From assembly GCA_963576725.1 (NCBI GenBank), contig OY755242.1, forward strand, positions 25,223,869-25,287,868: 64,000 bases of DNA, written 5' to 3'. How positions within the stretch are numbered: the first letter of the stretch is position 1; every line of letters starts with the position of its first letter. Positions 1 through 11,071 of the stretch are shown here, piece by piece. A program made the position numbers and the translations under genes. The DNA comes from Azorinus chamasolen. Its lineage: Eukaryota; Mollusca; Bivalvia; Cardiida; Solecurtidae. The notes under the pieces are model-generated. The model searched no databases and was not told the DNA's origin. It saw only the letters and a program-made list of their open reading frames with translations.

Positions 1-100
1 TGCAACCAGTGCACTCCACAGCAGTGATTGCACACCGAAAAATCTGTACACAGTGAATATGTATGTAATTATACAACAGGGCATGGGTAAAGAAGGAGAA
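1..100 (-). repeat. Insertion-free copy of the dispersed host repeat seen at 54.07-57.2 kb
   Basis: Read on the minus strand, this stretch matches 54074-54105 followed directly by 57144-57204. It carries one copy of each 9-bp target site that is duplicated there: GTAATTATA at 65-73 and CACAGTGAA at 49-57. It therefore acts as an empty-site paralogue for two nested insertions 54 kb away. It lies in the intron upstream of the first visible TRPC exon. The repeat's own class is unknown. Confidence 0.75.
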
Positions 101-216
101 ATATATTTTAAAATTCAGCAAGAGAAGGGTTAACATGCGGCGACTGCACCGGCTTCTACACTCTTTGCGAAACGTACAGGTTGAATGTTTGTATAGCTTG
201 TCTCTTTCTGTTTCAG

Positions 217-285
217 AGACCTGTATTCAATGGCGATATATCAGTTATCAATAAAACTCGTCATATATCGCAAGCCCGATATCAG
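217..285 (+). CDS. TRPC-type cation channel, internal exon (C-terminal region)
   Basis: This 69-nt exon lies between a pyrimidine-rich acceptor (TTTCTGTTTCAG, ending at 216) and a GTAAGA donor at 286. It encodes 23 residues ending ISQARYQ, and phase 0 at its 3' end joins it to the exon at 1009 to read ARYQ-DIMRRLVSRYIHQ. That junction resembles the region after the last membrane segment of TRPC/TRP-gamma channels, where a YQ-x-VM-x-x-LV-x-RY motif precedes the coiled coil. Known family role: calcium-permeable, receptor-operated plasma-membrane channels. The exon is too short for an ordinary ORF search. The 5' phase is inferred from the open frame. Which TRPC paralogue this is cannot be told. 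Confidence 0.72.
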
Positions 286-457
286 GTAAGATATCTCTCT
301 TGATATTTAATTTTGCCAATTATTCCCTTCCTCTCCCCTTTCTCTATCGTATTGTCTTGTTTGCCTCTCTTTTTTCATTTCCATCTGATAAATATCGACA
401 ATAAATAATCTCCATAACAGTCTATACTTGCTGTTTGTCACCTTTTCGTTCTTTCTC

Positions 458-620
<163 letters not shown>

Positions 621-825
621 AATTCCATAAGCGCAACAGAGCATAAACTGACCAGATGGGTTTTACAGGAAATGTTTGCAAAGACGTTAAAAGTCGTTTT
701 ATGGACGAAATGCTTAAAATATTACTTTTTGCAAACATACAAGCGCTGGTATCTACACTCAATGTCCTAGTTCCTCTTATACCCTTTCGCTGCTTATTCC
801 ACATCACTTATAACCTATGTAAACA

Positions 826-890
826 ATTTGGATCCAGATTAGACGCCGAGCAACTCGTCTCAACAGGATCCAAACTGTTTGTTACTTCAA
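826..890. repeat. Degenerate family-D palindrome (GGATCC-arm MITE core)
   Basis: Imperfect inverted repeat with arms AACAATTTGGATCC and GGATCCAAACTGTTT. It is followed by GCAGACGACAAA and by GCGAAAGAGTTAA near 960-972, which looks like a TTAA-type MITE end. The same core recurs at 8856-8920, 13330-13382, 15746-15830, 16640-17040, 41755-42127, 58552-58624 and 60798-60862. It lies inside the TRPC intron, just before the acceptor of the next exon. Confidence 0.6.
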
Positions 891-1008
891 CAAAAACAAG
901 AATATACAGAGTGAAAATTGTAGCAGACGACAAAGTTTGCAGACGACAAATATTTGGGAGCGAAAGAGTTAATCCAGGAAATTATTTACGAATTATGTTT
1001 ATTTTAAG

Positions 1009-1124
1009 GATATCATGCGCAGACTGGTAAGTCGGTATATCCATCAAACAAAGAAACAACGTCGCCAAGACGGGGTCAATGAAGACGACCTTCTGGAAAT
1101 AAAACAAGACATATCCAGTCTAAG
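1009..1124 (+). CDS. TRPC-type cation channel, exon carrying the EIKQDISSLR coiled-coil signature
   Basis: This 116-nt exon begins after TTTTAAG (acceptor ending at 1008) and stops at a GTGAGC donor (1125). It encodes DIMRRLVSRYIHQTKK followed by RRQDGVNEDDLLEIKQDISS and LR. The motif VNE-x-D-L-x-EIKQDISSLR is, from family knowledge, highly characteristic of the cytoplasmic C-terminal coiled coil of TRPC channels, where the next residues are usually YEL. The exon ends in phase 2 (AG of an Arg codon). I looked for the following exon and did not find it; it may be lost in the N gap at 1696-1895, be too short to see, or lie beyond the window. This is a partial gene, not evidence of a pseudogene. 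Confidence 0.85.
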
Positions 1125-1524
1125 GTGAGCTCTCTTGAAAATTCAGCATTTCTAATTAATGGTCATGCTTGATAAGAAAGTGTATTAAAGAGTGATAATA
1201 GGTGATAATTGGTCGATTGTCATTGGTAACAAATAGTTGTAAAAGTACCTGCCTTGCAATACATATTGAACAATGCATAAGTACACTTAGCTTTGTACAG
1301 TACTTTCATTACTTTGATTCTGTTCATGATGTCATTATGTAAACACCCGGGTAATTATTATCCATGCATTTATTATTTCAAGACAATATGTACAGAAAAA
1401 AAATTCTTAACATTGGGGACCCTAGTATATAACACCTTTGCAAACAGTGCAGACCAAGATCAAATGACTCCCGATATAGCCATCTGATTGATGTCTGGAC
1501 TATTTGTCATAACACTCATTTTCT

Positions 1525-1695
1525 TTAACCCATTCTCTCATAGGCTATTTGTACACCCGACCTCTTTAAATAACTCAAATGAAAAGGGAGCATATATTAT
1601 AAAAAACGAAATGTTTAAAATTTGTAGTTTTGAAATCATTGTGATAAATAGAGAATGTTCTCGATCTTAGGAGCAAGCGCTCTATCAATCACTAT
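1525..1695. mobile_element. Left half of a family-A TTAA MITE, cut off by the assembly gap
   Basis: Begins TTAACCCATTCTCTCATA, the family-A tip, and runs into the hairpin arm ATTGTGATAAATAGAG before the N run starts. Compare the complete copy at 28723-28943. The gap falls just where the central hairpin should close, so the palindrome probably caused the assembly break. Confidence 0.7.
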
Positions 1696-1895
1696 NNNNN
1701 NNNNNNNNNNNNNNNNNNNNNNNNNNNNNNNNNNNNNNNNNNNNNNNNNNNNNNNNNNNNNNNNNNNNNNNNNNNNNNNNNNNNNNNNNNNNNNNNNNNN
1801 NNNNNNNNNNNNNNNNNNNNNNNNNNNNNNNNNNNNNNNNNNNNNNNNNNNNNNNNNNNNNNNNNNNNNNNNNNNNNNNNNNNNNNNNNNNNNNN
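1696..1895. other. Assembly gap of 200 N
   Basis: A run of exactly 200 N, which suggests a placeholder length rather than a measured gap. Open frames drawn across it are meaningless. Confidence 0.99.
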
Positions 1896-2875
1896 TGCAG
1901 GATTTTGTGGACACGAAAGAAACTATAAAATTATAAATATAAAGGAAACGCCGTCTGGTCTGGGTCTACTCCGTCTGCTGGTGTTGAAATGCGTATTTAT
2001 GGAGGAAACTGTTAAGCTTGGGTTTGGTCAGGCGTTATTGTGTATAGCTATACTGAGTGCAATTCCCTGGTCTATAACTATGTCATATAGTGCACGATAA
2101 AGTCTTGCTAGTATATACATGTATATTCAATAGCACAGGAGTCTGTGAAAGCAATTGCTTGCTTAATGCTCCTATAGGAGCTTTCTTCATTACCTTTTGT
2201 ACTATATTAAGCTACTACCTGTTTTCAAAATGCAGAAATATACTTGTGTTGAGTTGGTCCTATTAGTGAGATGATATTGTATGTTTGTTTTTATTAGGCT
2301 TTGAGAGATATGTATGTATGTATACATACAGCATGTCCTCTGTATAGCTTCCATTCGGAGTATGTCTTCATTCGTTGCTCCAAAACTACGTCCAGTATCA
2401 GACGGCTCCTGTAAGGGTCGTCTGGGTCTAGTCTATTTGCCTATAAACACTATAGATATGAGTCTACGGTATCTACTATGGCCAAATACTCCCGTGTTCA
2501 TGTGTCAATATGAAAATTAACGTCATTAATATCCATGGAGCCATTATTTCGTACATGAATATTCATGGAGAAAATGATTAAAGTTTAGTGGTAGCAGGAA
2601 AACAGCTATGTAGTTACGATAGCAAGGACATTTTATGTATGACATAGTTCTCTTGTAAGCAAAGAAATGTTTATTCCATAGTTCTCTGCAGATAGAATAG
2701 ATCCATGTTAGACGATTCCAATAGGAGCCGTTTGAACATGGTCAGTTCTGTTTGCTTATGAATCAATATCAGTAGCGTAGCTGAGTCCAAATATAGTGTA
2801 CGCACCGTGGTTATTCGAGTCCCCGAAGAAAAATTAGCATTGTTTGTTTTTGAAACTCTGTACAAAGTCACCTTT
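1896..2875. other. Intergenic or intronic DNA with degraded MITE arms, no gene seen
   Basis: Contains fragments of the family-B type (GTCTGGGTCTACTCCGTCTG near 1951; AGACGGCTCCTGTAAGGGTCGTCTGGG near 2400) and CATGAATATTCATGGAG-type MITE interior. Short reading frames here have no recognisable product. Confidence 0.55.
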
Positions 2876-2945
2876 TGAAATCATTGTGATAAATAGAGCA
2901 TTTGCTCCTATAGGAGCAAATGCTCTATTTATCACAATGGTTTCA
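2876..2945. repeat. Near-perfect 70-bp palindrome, family-A hairpin core
   Basis: Two 35-bp arms meet without a loop at 2910/2911, with a single mismatched pair near the base. The centre reads GCTCCTATAGGAGC and each arm carries ATTTATCACAATG. Left and right MITE tips are not clear for this copy, apart from a TTAA near 2996. Confidence 0.9.
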
Positions 2946-3442
2946 AACGGTGACTTTCACAGAGGCGCCAAAAAAGTGTCAATTGAAGGGTTTCGGTTAA
3001 AGCTTGCATGACAAGACGGAACGTTTATCAACGTTTATCCCCTTAGCCTTCGATTTTTTTCCATTTTGGCCATAATAATGTTTGCACTTTTTAGATTGAT
3101 GTTACGCACGTGCGTAAGTGCGTATCGCTAGCTACGCACCTGAATATAGATATGTTTCTACAGTTTCTGTCATGCCTAAAAATACCACGTGCTCATAATG
3201 ATGTCATTGTAAATATTCAGCTAATTGTATACATATACGTATGTATGACGTCATTATTTCTTAAATGAATATTCATCGAGTAAATTGTTCAGCGGTAGCT
3301 TGATAGAGATTCTACTGTACACATAAACAAATCCCGTATTGAACTTTTCACTCCAATACGCCTGTCAATGCATTATTTACAGCCCTATTTATAGTCCTAT
3401 TTACTTGTGAAATAATGTTAATCTGAGTCTACATATTCTGTT

Positions 3443-3671
3443 TTAACCCTTTCCTGCATAGGCTATTTTTAGACCCAACCTCTTTGAATAAATCTGCCCA
3501 AAAGGATCGTTTACTAGAGAAAGTTTTTTTTTTAGAATTTAGCAATTTGAAACCGTTGTGATAAATAGAGCATTAGCTCATATAGGAGCGAATGCTCTAT
3601 TTATCACAATGGTTTCAACAGGTGGCTTACACAGAGGCGTAGCAAGGCGCATTTATGGAGGAAAGAGTTAA
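3443..3671. mobile_element. Family-A TTAA MITE (piggyBac-like ends)
   Basis: Starts TTAACCCTTTCCTGCATAGG and ends GGAGGAAAGAGTTAA, with TTAA at both edges. The central hairpin (about 3555-3615) has the arms GTGATAAATAGAGCATTAGC and their complement. TTAA target duplication and CCC-starting tips are piggyBac-like; there is no coding capacity. The class assignment is an inference. Confidence 0.75.
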
Positions 3672-3911
3672 TAAAATAACCCTATGCGTTTAGCCTCATT
3701 GCAAACTTCCAGTTAATAATACATGTATATGCATGATGTCAGTATCGCATACATCTTCTAGGAAATGTTGATCAGGATATGCACTGTTTGTCATACAAAT
3801 GCAGTTAAGTCTTTCTTTCATACTGAAAGAATTCCGAAGAGTTAGGCTCAAAGCAATGATATGTTTCGTGATTAGTTTTATTCTCCATCACTATGTAACG
3901 TTGATTATAGT

Positions 3912-4148
3912 TTAACCCTTTCACCGCCAATGTCGCCTTTATGCACCATGACAAATAGTGCAGTCCAAGATCAGACGCCGTCTTTTCAAGGCGGCGTCTG
4001 ATCAGGGACCTCACTTTTTGTCTCAATCTCTATTTTATTCCTTTTAAATTTGGATTTATTTATCTCATTAATTTTCCTTATTGTACCAAATGATTTAACA
4101 AAATTGGATTGCAGACGACAATTAGAAATTTGGCGCCAAAAGATTTAA
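3912..4148. mobile_element. Family-E TTAA MITE with GGCGCC-containing tips
   Basis: Bounded by TTAA, with the left tip TTAACCCTTTCACCGCCAA and the right end TTTGGCGCCAAAAGATTTAA. The central hairpin carries GACGCCGTCTTTTCAAGGCG arms around a TTTTCAA loop. Sister copies lie at 13486-13731 and 33497-33728. Confidence 0.75.
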
Positions 4149-4209
4149 CATGATTAAAGTGAATTCAATGTAAATGGAATACATGACTGTGTTAGTATAT
4201 TCAAGTCCT

Positions 4210-4395
4210 GAAAAGCTTACGTCGTACATTAGTACATGTACATAATTATACAATGTACATATTCCTGTCCTGAAAAGTTCACGTCGCATATTAGTATATT
4301 GCTTACGTCGTACATCTGTACATGTACATAATTATACAATGTACATATTCCTGTCCTGAAAAGTTTACGTCGCATATTAGTATATTCCTGAAATG
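4210..4395. repeat. Tandem duplication, roughly 90-100 bp unit
   Basis: Two consecutive copies of a unit containing TACATGTACATAATTATACA and CCTGTCCTGAAAAGTT(C/T)ACG. Reading frames across it are chance. Confidence 0.8.
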
Positions 4396-4399
4396 AATA

Positions 4400-5033
4400 A
4401 TTTGCTGAAACCACAATTGCCACGCCGGGTAATATTCGTCTGCAATGGTATTGTCGTCTGCTTTTATTCGAACAATTAATTTTCTCCAAGTTCTTAAAGG
4501 GGATGTCCCTACATTTGATGCGTTTCATAAACACTTAAAATGTTCAAAACTCATTTGTTTATGTGCTCAAAAGTAGTATATCGCAAAAAGCCCCATCCAA
4601 TTACCTTTTATAATGACAAAACATCCATGTGTTTGATATCGCCGATCCCGGTTTTACTCCTCGATGTTTCAGTTTTATTCGGGTTGGGTTTTAGTTTCGT
4701 AACTGTTTCGCCCTATTCGCGATTCTCCGACCACTTCCGAGAAAGCTATTACGTAAACAATGGAGGGATCGGGTGATCATCAGCAAAACGCGGAAGAATT
4801 TAACGGAAAAGGCCGATAATATTGTGTTGTAGAACACAAATTACCAGTATTGATGAAATCGGTTTATTTGTATCACAGGGGTATTTTTCGATATAAGTTC
4901 AAATTGGGAACCTTCATAATAATGATAGAGCATAACAAATCCCAAGTTTTATGATATTATTGAAAATATGCGATCATTGTAGGGACTTTCTCTTTAAACA
5001 GCCAAACAATGTTCTCCTACATGTATAAACTGT
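4400..5033. other. Unannotated DNA between repeats
   Basis: Single-copy looking. A 78-codon frame (4540-4776, +) has no recognisable domain and no clear splice context. No gene is called. Confidence 0.4.
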
Positions 5034-5040
5034 TATCGAT

Positions 5041-6157
5041 ACGAAAGACCGGCGGTGACATTTCCATTTCAATATTTCACACAAAGTAATTCATGATTTC
5101 ACGATTTCACGATTTCACAATTTCACGATCTCACGATTTCACTTCAAAATTTCACGATTTCACGCTTTCACAATTTCACGATTTCACGATTTCACGATTT
5201 CTCTTCAAAATTTCATAATTTCATGATTTCACAATTTCACGATTTCACTTCAAAATTTCACGATTTCACAATTTCGCGATTTCACAGTTTCACGATTTCG
5301 CTTCAAAATTTCACAATTTCACGATTTCACAATTTCACGATTTCACTTCAAAATTTCACAATTTCACAATTTCACGATTTCACGATTTCTCTTCACAATT
5401 TCACGATTTCACGATTTCACGATTTCACAATTTCACGATTTCACGATTTCACTTCAAAATTTCACGATTTCATAATGTCACGATTTCACAATTTCACGAT
5501 TTCATGATTTCAATTTGTCCATTTGAATTGTTATGACGTCATCAAAACGCACATGTTGAAGTAAAAGCCACGATGAAAGAAACTGCGGAAAACTATGACA
5601 ATCTTCCCTTCCAGAACTGTAGGGCCGGGGCCTTCATATTTTGCATGTAACCTGTGCTCATGGTCCACCATCAATATTGTTTAACCCTTTCCTGCATGAA
5701 TATTCATGCATGAGAATTGCCAATCATGTGTTTATTATGTTAAATCATTGTCTAATGTTTGTAGGACACTGTATTGGAGGAGAATTTAATTAATAATAAA
5801 CTGTAAGAAATAATGATATCATGGATTTTAAATAATCCTATAGGAGTCATCTGATCTGGGTCTACTCTGTTTGCAAAGGCGTAGAAAGATTTATTTATGG
5901 ATCTCCAATCGCCATCCTGATTTCAAGGGTGAGAGCCACTCTGTTGCCTTATTTACGTCAAGAGTGTCACGTGACTAAAATGTTTTACATGAAGTTGAAA
6001 TTGCGAAATCGAGAAACTGTGAAATCGTGAAATCGTGAAATTGTGAAATTTTGAAGTGAAATCGTGAAATCGTGAAATTGTGAAATCGTGAAATCGTGAA
6101 ATCGTTAATTGTATTGTGTGAAATCTTGAAGTGGAAATGTCACCGCCGGTCTTTCGT
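5041..6157. mobile_element. Foldback-like element with tandem 8-bp repeats in inverted arms
   Basis: The ends are inverted repeats: ACGAAAGACCGGCGGTGACA on the left and its complement at about 6138-6157. A TATCGAT direct repeat flanks the element (5034-5040 and 6159-6165). Inside each end lies a subterminal array of the 8-mer TTTCACGA and variants: about 420 bp on the left (5094-5515) and about 120 bp, inverted, on the right (5998-6115). The middle holds a family-B-like MITE (about 5681-5905). Tandem subrepeats in inverted ends are the hallmark of Foldback (FB) elements; applying that class here is an inference. Confidence 0.75.
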
Positions 6158-6239
6158 ATATCGATCATAATATGACGCCGATTCATTTAACGTTTCATCT
6201 AGATATAAATAGTAATCACTGCGAACTATGTAAGAGAGT

Positions 6240-6880
6240 AACATTAAGGGATTGCGGATGCAAAGAGTTACGTGTGTAAAACGTTACGTATGTAATTATT
6301 TATATATGCGAAGTGTTACGTTAAAGAAGTTACGTAAAACAGTTACGTAAAAGAGTTGCGTATGCAAAGAGCTACGTTAAAGCGTTACAAAACGGCAAAA
6401 CGTTACGCATGCAAAGAGTTACATACAGTTGAACTTCGACATCTCGAACTCGGATAACTCGAACATCGGGCTAACTCGAACAAAAAGTTCAGTCCGTCCA
6501 AAACTTACAAAACATAATTGCTCTAAAATATATAAAATGTATTGATACATATATCAAGAAACACATGTGTCAGCTTAATACAGGTCTAAAGTACTGCTGA
6601 AAGCTCCAACGTGACCTGTATTAAGCTGTAGCCTTGAGAAAATGTTCAGATTAGAAATCGGATGACTCGAACTTCTGTTATCTCGAATTAATTTTTATGG
6701 TCCCTTGAAGTTCGAGTTATCGAAGTTCAACTGTATGTAAATAATTAAGTGTGCAAAGCGTTACGTATGTAAACAGTTACGTATGCAATGAGTTACGAAA
6801 AGATATACGAAATGCAAAGGGTTGCGTAGGCAACAGGTTACGAAAGTTAACAGGTACGTAAGTCAAGTTATATATGCTAC
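6240..6880. repeat. Degenerate GTTACGTA-type tandem repeat
   Basis: Irregular units such as AAAGAGTTACGTATGCAAAG repeat on both sides of a nested Tigger-like MITE (6426-6733). The array continues in the same register after the insertion, so the MITE is younger than the array. Confidence 0.8.
6426..6733. mobile_element. Tigger/pogo-like MITE with TA target site
   Basis: Terminal inverted repeats CAGTTGAACTTCGACATCTC and its complement (ending GAAGTTCAACTG), flanked by TA on both sides. These CAGTTGAA-CTTCGA tips are typical of pogo/Tigger-class elements. It is 308 bp long and non-coding, with an inner imperfect palindrome around 6570-6625. Related copies are at 35596 (truncated) and 39584-39823. 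Confidence 0.85.
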
Positions 6881-6899
6881 ATTACTTTAGCTGACCCTG

Positions 6900-7374
6900 C
6901 GGTCATCTTGAAATAGGACGGCATTCGTATTGTTTCCGAGGTTGTTATGTAGAAATCGACGAGGTGATCCGATTGCTGAGATCTCTTCTGTATCAGCTGG
7001 ATCTTGATTGCTTGTAAAGGACATCATCGGAGAGTCTGATCCCTAAGAACAGTAATTAGCGCAATTTGCTTCTCGCCAATACAGCCTGATTCAACCCATT
7101 GACTGGTCGGTAGGTACGGGTCTATTGTGTTTGCCTGTCCAGACATGCGGTTTTATCTAAGTACTCTGGTCTTCTTCTACATCATTAAACATGTAGTCAC
7201 AAACGCCACCACTCAACACATTGCACGGGCGATTTGTATAATGGTTTACTTCAAATAGATGCATTTTGATCTCTTTGCAAATAGAGTAGGTCCAGATCAG
7301 ATTCCCGTAGAATCCGTCTGATCAGCGTCTGCTCCGTTTGCTTAGGCAACCATGTAGATATGGATCCATGCTTA
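6900..7374. other. Intergenic DNA with a weak family-B palindrome
   Basis: A family-B-like inverted repeat lies at about 7275-7345 (CAAATAGAGTAGGTCCAGAT and CTGCTCCGTTTGC). Nothing else was recognised. Confidence 0.5.
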
Positions 7375-7545
7375 TAAAACTTTTAGTTGAGTCTAAGTTC
7401 GTTCTCAAGTTTTTGATTGTTCAGATTTGAGCCTTTGGCTCAAATCTGACCAATCAAAAGCTTGAGAACTCAAATCTGACCATTCAAAGCTTGAAAACGA
7501 ACTCAGACTCAACTAAAAAGCTTTATAAGCATGGACCCAGATTCT
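7374..7545. repeat. Family-F long hairpin (TTTATAAGCATGG ends)
   Basis: Inverted repeat with arms containing TTTAGTTGAGTCT-AGTTCG and CAGATTTGAGCC meeting at TTTGGCTCAAATC. One arm has an extra internal copy of the CAAATCTGACCA segment. Related copies lie at 31076-31232 and 40803-40935. Confidence 0.8.
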
Positions 7546-8053
7546 ACAGTTTCTGCCATGGTGAAACCCTTCGTTTATCACAATGCCATTATAACCCTGT
7601 AGCTAATTAAAATTCGTACAGTCATTATTTGTTACATGAATATTCATCAGGCAATGGGTTGTTTTGTTTGAATATATTTCAAACTTATGCGAATCAAAAT
7701 AATGCCGCCTGAATTTCCAATTTTCCAAGATTGTAGTATTCGTATACATGTAGATATATAGTTCCCTTGTTTTGGGGGCTAATCTGTGATTACACGTACC
7801 TATGTAATATGTCTGGACCCAGAAGAGACGCCGAGGAACGCGCTAACTTATCAGGATCCAAATTGTTTCAAACCTTGGTTATATCTAAGCAGAGACATAT
7901 ATACACACTATATGTCTTTGGTCTAAGCAAAAGGAAATAATAGTGCGAAAATGTAAAATGTAACAGACGACAAATTCTGCAGACAATACTTGGCATTGAA
8001 ATAGCTAAGCCATGTAAACCCACGTAGGAAGCCTGTCATTCTCAGTAAAGCCT

Positions 8054-8275
8054 GTTTAACCCTTTCCTCCATGAATATTTATGCAAGAAAGAATGACGTC
8101 ATGAATATTAATTGGATTAATTTGTTATAATAGAAAATGGGCACAAAAAATTTAGCTAAAGCAGAAACTATAGAATCATATCTATATTACACCATAAGCA
8201 AACAAAGCAGACCCTGGTCAGATCCTATAGGAGCCGTCTGATCTGGGTCTACTCTGGGTATACTCTGGGATACTG
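8054..8275. mobile_element. Family-B-type MITE, degraded
   Basis: Starts TTTAACCCTTTCCTCCATGA and runs into the inverted core GCAAACAAAGCAGACCC ... GGGTCTACTC around a GATCCTATAGGAGC centre. The right end is unclear. Confidence 0.55.
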
Positions 8276-8525
8276 ATTTGGCAAAAAAAAACAGCAGCAA
8301 CATCAACAACAACAGCAAATGGGAATGTTGTGTTTACATGGCTCAACTTGATGGTAACAAGCATTGATTATCATTTATATCTATTTTCTTTTGCCATGTA
8401 CACATAAAGATATATTTGCAGGCATAGCAGTAATAAATCCAACAGGCCTGATTAAAACTAAACTCAACTGGGAATTATACGATACGCTTTGAAGTCGAGA
8501 CTTTGAATGAAGCCGTTTACATTTA

Positions 8526-8727
8526 CAGTAAAACCTCTCTAAACCGGAATTCTAGTAGAGAAGAAATTTGATATTTTAAAGCAGGTGGCTGCTTAATGCA
8601 GGTTGAAAGTCATTCAGAAAGCTCCTCTAGGAGCTTTCTGAATAACTTTCATCCTGCATTAAGATGCCACCTGTCTCAAAGACCTATATTTATACTGAAT
8701 TTTATGTCCGGTTTAGAGGGGTTTTAC
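8526..8727. mobile_element. Family-C MITE (CAGTAAAACC ends, TA target)
   Basis: The left tip CAGTAAAACCTCTCTAAACC follows TA; the right end is GGTTTAGAGGGGTTTTAC. The core hairpin reads GCAGAAAG-type arms around AGCTCCTCTAGGAGCT, embedded in a longer stem with TTAATGCAGG and its complement. TA flanks and CAG-starting tips fit the Tc1/mariner-pogo group. No coding capacity. Confidence 0.8.
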
Positions 8728-8855
8728 ATTTAAAACATTTGTTGCATTCTTCATTCAGACGGTATCCCTAATGCATTCGTCTGTTAACGCTTTCGTTTGT
8801 AAGAATTTTCATTTTTTGTTATTCTTCATATTTGTTTCAAAAACAGTCACAGTAA

Positions 8856-8920
8856 CAAACAGTTTGGATCCTGATGAGATACCGAGCGACTCGGCGTCTC
8901 ATCTGGATCCAAATTGTTTG
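8856..8920. repeat. Family-D palindrome
   Basis: Arms CAAACAGTTTGGATCCTGAT / ATCTGGATCCAAATTGTTTG with the core GAGATACCGAGCGACTCGGC. This is the clearest family-D core in the window. Confidence 0.85.
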
Positions 8921-9327
8921 AATAGTAAATCACAACTATGGCATTGGCAGTGAAAGAGTTCTGGTAACACATTTTGTGGAGCGACACTTATATTCTCAAA
9001 CATGTTTTCTTAGATTTCGGCTTCTTCAAAGGCGTCTAGCCAGTAGTCCCTAAATAAGACCTAGATAGGTTGGACATCAGAAATCAAGTACCAGACAGTA
9101 AATACATCAGGTCAGAAACTGCACCAATCACATCTACATGTATATTATTTCATAAGCAGACAGAAGAGACCCTAATCAGATAACCCACAAAGGAGCCGTC
9201 TGATCTGGTTCTACTCTGTTTGCAAATGCGTCAAAAGGTGTGTATGTGGAGTAAAGGGTTAATACAGGTCTGAAATAATACAAAAAAGCTATTCATCTTG
9301 TACTTTGACCTATATTAACCGACAGCC

Positions 9328-9578
9328 TTAAACCTTTCCCTGTTCTATGTTTATTACAAACTTCAAAAGCTAGTGAATAATCATGGACAAACTATTTATA
9401 ATGAAATAAGGAAGGTGGAACATTGTAGCTATTTGAAAATGTATAGAAACATATCTATCAAGTTCCATTAGCCAACAGAGCAGACCCTGATCAGACGGCT
9501 CCTATAGGAGCCGTCTGATCGGGGTCTACTCTGTTTGCAAATGCATGAAAACATAATTTATATGAGGGAAAGGGTTAA
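9328..9578. mobile_element. Family-B TTAA MITE, reverse orientation
   Basis: TTAAACCTTTCCCTGTTCTA ... ATGAGGGAAAGGGTTAA, bounded by TTAA at 9328-9331 and 9575-9578. The core palindrome (about 9474-9541) reads CAGACGGCTCCTATAGGAGC. Another TTAA MITE-like sequence starts in the right-hand TTAA (AACCGTTACCTCATGAATAA). Confidence 0.85.
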
Positions 9579-9985
9579 ACCGTTACCTCATGAATAAGAC
9601 TTCAAGACTATATATATCATTTCATGAATAATCAGTGATTACCTTATATAAACGTACAAGAGTATTGCTGGTCACGGCAGACACTATAGAATCTGTTCTA
9701 TATAGTTCTATAAGCAACCAGGACAACTTCTGATCATAAAAGAACGATTTCAAGAACTATTTAACCTGGGTTTATTTTGTTTGCAAAGGCGAGAAAACAT
9801 GTCTATAACATGTTTTCGAGTTGTTTAATGTCACTCTCAGTTCTATGCTATTAATCAGGATTTTTCTGTGATTGGGATGGTCTATCGAAGCCTATGTGAG
9901 GTACAAATGACCCTGTTCACACAGATTTCTCATCTTTAGTCACTCATTAGCCCTTTGAATGCTGACTTTATTAATTGGAATTATA

Positions 9986-10209
9986 CAGTAAAACCCCTCT
10001 AAACCGGAATTTTAGCAAAGAAGAAGTTTAGATCTTTTCAGGCAGGTGGCTGCTTAATGCAGGACGAAAGCCATGTAGAAAGCTCCTCTGGGAGCTTAAA
10101 GCTCCTCTGGGAGCTTTCTGTGTGACATTCGCCCTTTATTAAACTTCCACTTGTCTTACAGACTGATGCTGATTCTAAAATTTACTTCCGGTTTAGATGG
10201 TTTTTATTG
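9986..10209. mobile_element. Family-C MITE with duplicated hairpin centre
   Basis: Flanked by TA, with the left tip CAGTAAAACCCCTCTAAACC and the right end GGTTTAGATGG-TTTTTATTG. The hairpin centre AGCTCCTCTGGGAGCT occurs twice in a row (about 10080-10116), a local duplication not seen in other copies. Confidence 0.8.
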
Positions 10210-11071
10210 TATACAGAAAGTTCACTTAGTATGAAAGGCTTAAATTTGCTGGACGATTTTGAAATAAAAAAGCAGTGCAGACCGCCCTCTAGGAGCCCTC
10301 TGTTCTGGGCACTCCTTGTTTGCAAATGTCAGTACACTCGTTTTCTGCATTCAGCGTTTCAATAATGTATAATTTAGTTCACAGTCATGTGTAAATAATT
10401 GCTCGTTACACGTAGATAGTTATCACATAAGCTACACTTATTTAACATTCTTCAAGGTGTGACTAATTATCATCACGTGGTAATGAAGGTCATGGCTGTC
10501 GTCAACGTGATCTGAAATAATATTACATCACACTATAAACTGGTTAATTAGTTCATGTAAACGTTTTCTCTCTGATTCAACCTATTCCCTCATCGCGCCC
10601 TGTAATCTCTGGCTCAATCACATTTTCGCGATGTTCTGAAAAAAAGAGCCAATTTAAAAGAATCTTCCGAGGAGAAGCCAAAGACAGATATGGACACGAA
10701 AAGTAAGACAAACAATGCATAGTGCACGTATGTCTTCCTCTATAAAAGCCATCAAGTGTTGTTCCAAAATTCGGACAACGTCATACCACGTATAATTGAT
10801 CATACCTTAAGTCCGTGTTGATCGATTTGCAAAACAATTCTGTTTGTAGCGGTTAAATTGAACCAAAGTTTGGACAATGACCCGATCAAAACCGAAAGTA
10901 GACCAAGAAAAAAAACCTATATTCCATGTTTTATGCCAAATTCCAGTACTTAAGCATGGAGCGTTATTGCTTGATAGATATTTGATTGATTTTGAATCAT
11001 ATTCCGTTATCAATCATTATATTCCTGTCCTGCTCGCCAATTTGATCGATTGAGAAGGAGCCAGTGTTAAA

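Noticed and set aside
656..1030. 124-codon frame on the plus strand
   Set aside because: It runs through MITE sequence and overlaps a better-supported TRPC exon in another frame.
5223..5507. 94-codon Phe/His/Ser-rich frame
   Set aside because: Translation of the TTTCACGA tandem array of the foldback-like element.
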